Positions 58,737 through 64,000 of a stretch of DNA of 64,000 nt are shown here, piece after piece (the first letter of the stretch is position 1; the number at the start of each line of letters is the position of its first letter). A program made the position numbers and the translations under genes. Source of the stretch: Phenylobacterium sp. NIBR 498073 (GTDB taxonomy: Bacteria; Pseudomonadota; Alphaproteobacteria; Caulobacterales; Caulobacteraceae); NCBI RefSeq assembly GCF_027286305.1, contig NZ_CP114599.1, positions 1,116,001 to 1,180,000 of the forward strand. The letters are read 5' to 3'. The notes under the pieces were generated by a model. It did not search any database and was not told the DNA's origin. It saw only the letters and a list, made by a program, of their open reading frames with translations.

Positions 58737-59144
58737 GTGAAAATCGTGGTTTCATACCTTCTGACGTTGGCGACGTTCGCTGTGATCGACACCGTTTGGC
58801 TGGGCGCGATGGCCGGCCGTCTCTACCGTCCCCTCATCGGCACGATGCTGGCTGAAGAGTTCCGGCTGGTCCCGGCAGTGTTCTTCTATTCCCTGTATGC
58901 GGCCGGGCTGACGATGTTTGCTGTCTTGCCGGCCCTGGCGACTGGCGAGTGGAAGAAGGCGCTGGTCTGGGGCGGGCTGCTCGGGCTGTTCGCCTATGGG
59001 ACCTACGATCTGACCAACCTGGCGACGCTGAAGACTTGGAGCCTGAAGCTCGCGATCATCGACATGGCTTGGGGCGCGACTCTAAGCGCCGGCTCCTCGG
59101 CGATCGCTTGCGTCCTGGCGATGCGTCTGCTGCGCGCCAGCTAG
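58737..59144 (+). CDS. DUF2177 membrane protein
   Basis: 135 residues from GTG 58737, with four helices. VSYLLTLATFAVIDTVWLGAMAGRLYRPLIGTML and YGTYDLTNLATLKTWSLKLAIIDMAWGATL are DUF2177 signatures (conserved Asp in AVIDTVWL and DLTN). Family members occur near DUF1295, DUF1365 and cyclopropane synthase genes, as here. The ECF-type promoter upstream ties it to the sigma/ChrR module. It ends in a 4-base overlap with the convergent DUF1295 gene. Confidence 0.85.
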   Translation: MKIVVSYLLTLATFAVIDTVWLGAMAGRLYRPLIGTMLAEEFRLVPAVFFYSLYAAGLTMFAVLPALATGEWKKALVWGGLLGLFAYGTYDLTNLATLKTWSLKLAIIDMAWGATLSAGSSAIACVLAMRLLRAS

Positions 59145-59947
59145 CGGCGCGGGGGACGCAGGAAAAAGGCGCTGGTGCGAGCGGCGTAGGCAGCAAAGGC
59201 CTCGGGGCGCGAGCGAAGCATGTGCGCCTCCAACAGCGGTACGCCGGAGACCCGCGTCAGCAGCCAGTACATGTAGGCCGGCCCGGTTAGGGCCAGCCAT
59301 CCCCAGGGCCAAGCCCCGCCGATATCGATCGCCAGGATTGGCCAAGCGCACCATCCGAGCCACTCGAAGAAGTAGTTGGGATGTCGCGACCAGGCCCAGA
59401 GACCACGGTCGCAGACCGCCCCTCGATGAGAGGGATCGGCCTTGAAGGCAGCCAGCTGGCGATCGGCCGCCGCCTCGCCAATGACGGCGATCGCCAGGAT
59501 CAGGGCGGCCAGACCGTCCTGCGCCGTTAGGTCCGCGCCCGGCTTGCGCGCCGCCGCCAGGACGCTAAGGGCCAGAAAGGCCGCAGCGCCGGCCTGCAAC
59601 ATCAGGAAGCCGAACATTCGGGGTTGGAAGCGCGAGCCCCATTCCCTGCGCAGCTGGGCGTACCGTGCGTCCTCGGGCTCCTTTGCGGCGCGCGCGGCGA
59701 TGTGGAGACCCAGCCGTAGGCCCCATGCGCCGATCAAGACGGCGGCCAGGAACTGACGCGAAGACGGCGAGGCCCCATTGAGCGGAAAAAGCGCGACGAG
59801 CACGCCCGCCGCGCCCAGGCCCAGCGACCAGAACGCGTCGGCCCAGCCGCCCTGGCCCGTGAGACGTTGGACCAGCCAGGCCGCGGTCATGACAAGGACG
59901 AGAAACGCAGCGGCTCCCGTCCAGAGCGCGAGGAGGTCGACGATCAC
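59141..59947 (-). CDS. DUF1295 membrane enzyme (steroid-reductase-like fold)
   Basis: 268 residues from GTG 59947, whose GTGA overlaps the chrR stop. About seven helices; the C-terminal block GLWAWSRHPNYFFEWLGWCAWP and LLTRVSGVPLLEAHMLRSRPEAFAAY is the signature of DUF1295, related to steroid 5-alpha reductases and isoprenylcysteine methyltransferases. It probably reduces or modifies a lipid. As third gene of the sigma-chrR operon it belongs to the singlet-oxygen response. Confidence 0.85.
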   Translation of the reverse strand: MIVDLLALWTGAAAFLVLVMTAAWLVQRLTGQGGWADAFWSLGLGAAGVLVALFPLNGASPSSRQFLAAVLIGAWGLRLGLHIAARAAKEPEDARYAQLRREWGSRFQPRMFGFLMLQAGAAAFLALSVLAAARKPGADLTAQDGLAALILAIAVIGEAAADRQLAAFKADPSHRGAVCDRGLWAWSRHPNYFFEWLGWCAWPILAIDIGGAWPWGWLALTGPAYMYWLLTRVSGVPLLEAHMLRSRPEAFAAYAARTSAFFLRPPRR

Positions 59948-60582
59948 AGCCTGACGAAGGGCTGGATCAAGCGGCCAAGCCAGCCGTCGAGCAGGATCTG
60001 CCCATCTAGGGCGGCGACGCACAGACAGGGCTCGTCCGAGACGACACGCGGCCGGTGCAAGACGGATTCGTCGGCCTCCTCCAGGTCGCCGACCTCAAAC
60101 CTGGTGGTCTCGGTGGCGTAGGCGCCTGAGAGGACGCACGTCAATTCGACCCCGCCGTGAGTGTGGCGGGGCGTCTCGCGGCCGGGATCGATCTTCAGCA
60201 GGATGACGCGGCAGTCGCCGTCGCGCGGCGCATGGACGTCGCGCACCCTCATCCCGGGGCCGACCCAGCGCCAGGGCCCAAGCTCATAGCGTCGCAAAGG
60301 CGCGGGCAGTTCGGGCATATCGTTCAGCGGGGCGGGCGCTCTTGCCTCGCCGGCATCGGTCTCGATGCGCGCCAAGGCCCGCGCCAGGGCATCGTGCGAG
60401 AGCGCGGAGGGATCGATGGTCTGCAAGAACTCACCGCCGACCGCCTGCAGGCGCCGTACCCAGGCGTCGTTGGCCGGTCGCAACGCCAGATGCGCTGCGA
60501 CCACCACCGCTTCGGGCGGGCTGAGCGTTCCAGCGGCGTAGGCGATCAAGCGTTCTTCAGAGGGATTCTGCGTGGAGTTCAT
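59944..60582 (-). CDS. chrR: ChrR-family anti-sigma factor (cupin C-terminus)
   Basis: 212 residues. The N-terminal anti-sigma domain (about 1-85) begins SEERLIAYAAGTLSPPEAVVVAAHLALRP; the C-terminal cupin (about 100-195) has the metal-binding HTHGGVELTCVLSG. ChrR binds and inactivates its ECF sigma until singlet oxygen or peroxide triggers release. Unusual: the HxxxCxxC zinc signature reads HLALRPAN here, so both Cys are missing and any zinc must be held otherwise. It overlaps the sigma gene (60579-60582). Confidence 0.87.
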   Translation of the reverse strand: MNSTQNPSEERLIAYAAGTLSPPEAVVVAAHLALRPANDAWVRRLQAVGGEFLQTIDPSALSHDALARALARIETDAGEARAPAPLNDMPELPAPLRRYELGPWRWVGPGMRVRDVHAPRDGDCRVILLKIDPGRETPRHTHGGVELTCVLSGAYATETTRFEVGDLEEADESVLHRPRVVSDEPCLCVAALDGQILLDGWLGRLIQPFVRL

Positions 60583-61148
60583 CGGGGAGACTCCTCGGAG
60601 GGTTCGAGGATGGCGCGTAGTTTGATCATGGCGTTGCGGATGCGGGACTTGACCGTGCCCAGTGGCAGGTCGAGCCGGCGGGCTATTTCGGAATGGGGAT
60701 CGTCGAGGAAGAACGCCAGGCGCAGCACCTCGACCTGATCCGGTTTCAGCTGGGTGAGGGCCTCGCGTACCCGTCGGGCTTCGTCGGCCTGAACAAGGAT
60801 GTCATCGGGACGCGGAAGATCGTCCTCGTCCTCGATCTGGGGCGACGGCAGGGCTCGGGCGTCGCGGCGTAGGACATCCAGGCGTCGGTTGCGGGCGATG
60901 GTGAAGATCCAGGTCGCTGCTCGCGCCTTTCGGGCGTCGAACAGGTCCGCCTTGCGCCAGACGCTCAACATGGCGTCCTGGGCAAAGTCCTCGGCCGCAG
61001 TCGAGCTGACCCCCGACTTCCTGAGCCAGGCTTTGAGGCGGGGAGCAAAGTGCTCGAACAACTGAACGAAGGCCTCGCGGTCACGCCGCAGTGCGACGGC
61101 CTCGATAAGGCGGTCGTAAAGGAACTCGTCTTCCACGTCGCCGCTCAT
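60579..61148 (-). CDS. RNA polymerase ECF sigma factor, RpoE/ChrR-associated
   Basis: 189 residues from ATG 61148; ATG 61199 would lie at the predicted transcript start, so a leaderless longer form is the alternative. Sigma region 2 is about 15-90 (AEDFAQDAMLSVWRKADLFD, TWIFTIARNRRLDVLRR) and region 4 about 120-180 (LKPDQVEVLRLAFFLDDPHSEIARRLDLPLGTVKSRI). Its pairing with chrR places it in the ECF group that controls the singlet-oxygen response. It probably drives its own operon and the divergent one. Confidence 0.9.
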   Translation of the reverse strand: MSGDVEDEFLYDRLIEAVALRRDREAFVQLFEHFAPRLKAWLRKSGVSSTAAEDFAQDAMLSVWRKADLFDARKARAATWIFTIARNRRLDVLRRDARALPSPQIEDEDDLPRPDDILVQADEARRVREALTQLKPDQVEVLRLAFFLDDPHSEIARRLDLPLGTVKSRIRNAMIKLRAILEPSEESPR

Positions 61149-61205
61149 CGCGCCAGCGGGCTTTTCAGACGATGTGAAAGACGGAGCTTTGACATGCATG
61201 GACCC

Positions 61206-61234
61206 TAATACGCTTGGCGGAAAAGTCTGGATCA
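61206..61234 (-). promoter_or_regulatory. ECF sigma promoter of the sigma-chrR-DUF1295 operon
   Basis: On the minus strand: TGATCC (61234-61229), 17 bases, GTATTA (61211-61206). TGATCC matches the -35 known for Rhodobacter RpoE. The predicted start of transcription is near 61199. Confidence 0.75.
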
Positions 61235-61238
61235 ATCC

Positions 61239-61267
61239 CGATCCGCTCGGGCTGTCCGGCCGTATTG
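61239..61267 (+). promoter_or_regulatory. ECF sigma promoter of the oxidoreductase-DUF1365-cfa operon
   Basis: CGATCC (61239-61244), 17 bases, GTATTG (61262-61267), in mirror orientation to the previous promoter with their -35 elements only 4 bp apart. The predicted start is near 61274, upstream of ATG 61313. Confidence 0.7.
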
Positions 61268-61312
61268 GTCAGGCTCGCGTCGATGTCGGACGCGGGATTG
61301 GCCGGAGCTCCC

Positions 61313-62650
61313 ATGTCGTCAACTATCGCCCATAGCTCCCCTGCGCCGCTGAAGATCGCCGTCGTCGGCTCCGGCGTCGCCGCCCTGTCCTCGGCGTGGC
61401 TTCTGTCTCAGCGCCATCGGGTCACAGTCTACGAAAAGGCCGACCGTCTCGGCGGCCACTCCAACACGGTCGTGGCGGAGACGCCGGAGGGGGGGGTGGC
61501 TGTAGACACGGGTTTCATCTGCTTCAACGACGCCACCTACCCGAATCTGATCGCGTTGTTCGACAAGCTGGGCGTGACGTCCCGCGCCACCGACATGTCC
61601 TTCGCGGTGTCACTGGATCAGGGAGGGTTCGAGTATGCCGCGCCGGGCCTGTTTGCTCAGCGCCGCAATCTCGTGCGGCCGCGCTTCTGGTCCATGCTGG
61701 GCGAAATTCTGCGTTTCTATCGTCAGGCGCCGGAGGATCTGGAAGGGCTGACCGATCCTCAACTCACCCTCGGCGAATATCTGAAACGTCAAGGCTTCAG
61801 CGAGGCGTTCCGGGACAATCACCTCCTGCCGATGGCGGCGGCGATATGGTCCTCGCCGGCCCACACGCTCATGGATTATCCGGCCGAAGCCTTTATTCGC
61901 TTCTGCGGCAACCACGGCCTCCTGAAACTCGTCGATCGTCCGATGTGGCGGACTGTCGAAGGAGGCAGCCGCGTCTACGTCGAGCAATTGGCTCGTGCGA
62001 TAGCCGACATTCGGCTCGGCGCCGGGGTGCGGGCGGTGCAGCGCACCGGCGACGGCGTGCTGGTTCAGGATGATCAGGGGCGCGCCGAACGCTTCGACCA
62101 TGTCATCATTGGAGCCCACGCGAACCAGGCCCTGGCGATGCTGGCCGAGCCGAGCGACCAGGAAAAGGAGACGCTCGGCGCGATCAAGTACAGTCGCAAT
62201 CTGACCGTGCTGCACACGGACAGCGATCTGATGCCGCGCCGACGGCGGGCGTGGGCGAGCTGGAACTATATTGGCGTGGGCGATGGGCTGTGCGTCACCT
62301 ATTGGATGAACCGCCTGCAGGGCCTGCCCGGCCAGGATCTGTTCGTCACCCTCAATCCGCCCCGCGCTCCCAGGGCCGGCGCGCTTTTGCGCAGCGAGAT
62401 CTACGAGCACCCGATTTTCGATCCGGCCGCCATTCAGGCCCAGAAGAGGCTCTGGAGTCTCCAGGGCCGCGGCGGAGTCTGGTTTTGCGGCGCGTATTTC
62501 GGCGCCGGCTTCCATGAAGACGGCCTGCAATCGGGCCTGGCCGTTGCAGAGCAACTCGGGGGCGTGCGGCGGCCCTGGTCGGTTCGTGATGAGAGCGGGC
62601 GGATCCACCTGGCGCCACTCGACGAGAGCGCCTGGGGGAGGGCCGCATGA
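61313..62650 (+). CDS. FAD/NAD(P)-binding amine-oxidase-type oxidoreductase
   Basis: 445 residues from ATG 61313 (GGAG 8 bases upstream). The FAD-binding motif is VVGSGVAALSSAWLL then YEKADRLGGHSNTVV (about 16-55); a C-terminal FAD contact is GVWFCGAYFGAGFHEDGLQSGLAVAEQL. In Rhodobacter the counterpart next to DUF1365 and a cyclopropane synthase belongs to the RpoE-ChrR regulon and is linked to modified (methylated/furan) fatty acids. It is co-transcribed with DUF1365 (ATGA overlap). Confidence 0.86.
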   Translation: MSSTIAHSSPAPLKIAVVGSGVAALSSAWLLSQRHRVTVYEKADRLGGHSNTVVAETPEGGVAVDTGFICFNDATYPNLIALFDKLGVTSRATDMSFAVSLDQGGFEYAAPGLFAQRRNLVRPRFWSMLGEILRFYRQAPEDLEGLTDPQLTLGEYLKRQGFSEAFRDNHLLPMAAAIWSSPAHTLMDYPAEAFIRFCGNHGLLKLVDRPMWRTVEGGSRVYVEQLARAIADIRLGAGVRAVQRTGDGVLVQDDQGRAERFDHVIIGAHANQALAMLAEPSDQEKETLGAIKYSRNLTVLHTDSDLMPRRRRAWASWNYIGVGDGLCVTYWMNRLQGLPGQDLFVTLNPPRAPRAGALLRSEIYEHPIFDPAAIQAQKRLWSLQGRGGVWFCGAYFGAGFHEDGLQSGLAVAEQLGGVRRPWSVRDESGRIHLAPLDESAWGRAA

Positions 62651-63453
62651 CGCCTGTCTCCTCGGCGCTCTACATCGGCGGCGTAACGCACCAGCGACAC
62701 CGGCCCGTCAAGCACCGGCTGAAGTACCGCGCCTTCTGGCTCTTGCTCGAACTCGACGAAATTGACGGGCTAAACCACAGCTTGCGCCTCTTCTCGCGCA
62801 ATCGGTTCAACCTGATCTCATTTTACGACCGCGACCACGGCGACGGATCACAAGGCCCGCTGCGTGTCCAGATCGAGGGCTGCCTTCAAAGGGCCGGTGT
62901 GGACATTGGCAGCGGGCCAATCCGCATCCTCGCCATGCCTCGCCTGCTGGGTTACGTCTTCAACCCGATAAGCCTCTACTTCTGCCATGGGCCCGACGGT
63001 CGCTTGGCGGCGATGGTCTATGAGGTGACCAGCACCTTTGGTCGCCGCCATTCCTACGTGCTCCCTGTCCCAATCGACGATCAGGCCGACGGCGTGATCA
63101 GGCAGGGCGCAGCCAAGGCCCTCTATGTCTCCCCCTTCATGGGCATGGAGATGGATTACGAATTCCGCGGCCGCGTTCCGGCGCAGCGTTTCGGTCTGAC
63201 AGTGAGGGGGGTGGACGCCGATGGGGTGTTGATCACCGCCGGAATGACCGCCAGGCGCCGTGCCCTGCGGGACTTCGAGCTACTTTCGGTATCGTTCCTG
63301 CAGCCGTTGATGACCCTGAAGGTCGTGGCCGCAATCCATTGGGAGGCGCTCAAGCTCTGGCTCAAGCGCGTCCCGTTGACCAGACAGCCTTCGCCGGCCC
63401 CCGACAAAGTCGCGGTCCAGGACGGCCCGCGTGAGAGCCGCCTTGGTCGATGA
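62647..63453 (+). CDS. DUF1365 protein
   Basis: 268 residues. ALYIGGVTHQRHRPVKHRLKYRAFWLLLELDE and RILAMPRLLGYVFNPISLYFCHGPDGRLAAMVYEV are DUF1365 hallmarks. Function unknown; it occurs with the preceding FAD enzyme and the following cyclopropane synthase, suggesting lipid modification. Start ATG 62647 overlaps the preceding stop. Confidence 0.87.
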   Translation: MTPVSSALYIGGVTHQRHRPVKHRLKYRAFWLLLELDEIDGLNHSLRLFSRNRFNLISFYDRDHGDGSQGPLRVQIEGCLQRAGVDIGSGPIRILAMPRLLGYVFNPISLYFCHGPDGRLAAMVYEVTSTFGRRHSYVLPVPIDDQADGVIRQGAAKALYVSPFMGMEMDYEFRGRVPAQRFGLTVRGVDADGVLITAGMTARRRALRDFELLSVSFLQPLMTLKVVAAIHWEALKLWLKRVPLTRQPSPAPDKVAVQDGPRESRLGR

Positions 63454-63618
63454 GCTCCCTACGGCCGCGCGTTCGGTGCAGGCGCCGGATCGATTGAGCC
63501 GGCGGCCGCCGCAAGTCGATCGGACCGCTCGCCAATTCCCAGCCCACCGAAGCGTTCGGCGATAGCCGACGTGCGCAACTGAAAAGGCCTCGCCTTTCAC
63601 TGGCGAGAAGGATGCAGC
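63454..63618. other. Gap before the cyclopropane synthase gene
   Basis: 165 bases with no ECF-type promoter that I can see. CTCGCC-tttcact-GGCGAG at 63589-63607 is a small hairpin just before the next ribosome site. Confidence 0.35.
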
Positions 63619-64000
63619 ATGACCCATGCCATAACACGACATCAACCGCGCGTGGCTCCGATCGTTCGAGCCGGAAGGAACGGGCATGCGCCGCCGCGGG
63701 CTGTCGAGATGCTGTTGCGGAAGCTCATGGCCAATTGGACATGGGGGCAGCTGACCCTCGATTTGCCGGACGGCTCCAGGCGTGCGGCAAGCGGAACCGA
63801 GGCCGGTCATGCCGCCGAGATGACGGTCGCCGACTATCGCTTTGCGACGCGGGTCTTCACGCGGGGCGATATCGGCTTCGCCGAGGGCTATGTGGCAGGC
63901 GAATGGGACAGCCCCGATCTCGCTGTTCTGCTTGAAGCCCTGGCTGACAACTACGATCACATTCGCCGTCTGCACGAAGGGGACATGGCGAACTGGGCGA
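63619..64000 (+). CDS. Cyclopropane-fatty-acyl-phospholipid synthase, partial
   Basis: An open frame from ATG 63619 (AAGGA upstream) runs off the window after 127 residues. MLLRKLMANWTWGQLTLDLPDG and YRFATRVFTRGDIGFAEGYVAGEWDSPDLAVLLEALADN form the N-terminal domain of the cyclopropane synthase/SAM methyltransferase family; the SAM site lies beyond the edge. It methylates double bonds in membrane lipid chains. It probably belongs to the sigma-controlled operon. Confidence 0.88.
   Translation, partial: MTHAITRHQPRVAPIVRAGRNGHAPPRAVEMLLRKLMANWTWGQLTLDLPDGSRRAASGTEAGHAAEMTVADYRFATRVFTRGDIGFAEGYVAGEWDSPDLAVLLEALADNYDHIRRLHEGDMANWA

Noticed and set aside
61226..61240. GGATCAATCC near the sigma gene as a FixK box
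   Set aside because: Only one half site; it is explained as the -35 element of the ECF-type promoter.
1..64000. Mobile elements, phage genes, CRISPR arrays
   Set aside because: No transposase, integrase, terminal repeats or regularly spaced repeats were seen in reading the window; the HNH gene is isolated and looks chromosomal.

Overview
The window is high-GC DNA with dense, mostly intact genes and many 4-nt start/stop overlaps. Several features point to an alphaproteobacterium, most likely a Caulobacteraceae member (Phenylobacterium, Caulobacter or a relative): a FixLJ-FixK system, a ChrR-type anti-sigma factor with its ECF sigma, Coq7, FeoAB, a large TonB-dependent receptor and a type Vd patatin. 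The genus is an inference. I saw no transposase, integrase, CRISPR array, rRNA or replication origin.

Region 1 (1-20.4 kb) is ordinary chromosome. It holds an HNH endonuclease; a TetR-controlled catabolic cluster (flavin monooxygenase, two-domain VOC protein, divergent alpha/beta hydrolase); a patatin with an outer-membrane barrel; a second TetR gene with two operators in front of a small VOC protein; a TonB-dependent receptor paired with a secreted propeller-like protein; an overlapping operon dsbB-coq7-GNAT-DUF1294; isoaspartyl peptidase; an FAH-fold hydrolase with a MarR regulator; and feoAB behind a Fur box. tRNA-Leu(CAA) follows at 20.5 kb.

Region 2 (21.4-58.5 kb) is the most interesting part. 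About 30 genes are grouped around fixK, fixL and fixJ. Sixteen exact and two near matches to the FixK/FNR site TTG(A/C)-N6-(T/G)CAA lie in the gaps, usually 52-86 bp before a start codon. The genes encode five tandem universal stress proteins, Hsp20, PfkB, a PEP-synthase-like enzyme, two P-type ATPases, phosphotransacetylase and acetate kinase, an MBL-fold nuclease-like protein, two flavin split-barrel proteins, dodecin, BON and DUF2267 proteins, MprF, an alcohol dehydrogenase, a quinone reductase, a kinase-like/AAA protein and a phosphoribosyltransferase. No terminal oxidase or denitrification gene, the usual FixK targets, is present. The set closely resembles the DosR dormancy regulon of Mycobacterium tuberculosis, here apparently wired to a haem-PAS FixL. 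I read it as a hypoxia/quiescence survival island: oxygen sensing (FixL) activates FixJ, then FixK, which switches on fermentative ATP formation, ion homeostasis, protein protection and envelope modification.

Region 3 (58.7-64 kb) looks like a singlet-oxygen/photo-oxidative stress module. It contains an ECF sigma, ChrR and DUF1295 operon, a divergent FAD oxidoreductase-DUF1365-cyclopropane synthase operon that runs off the window, and DUF2177. Three matching promoters of the form YGATCC-N17-GTAKTR precede these transcription units, two of them back to back.
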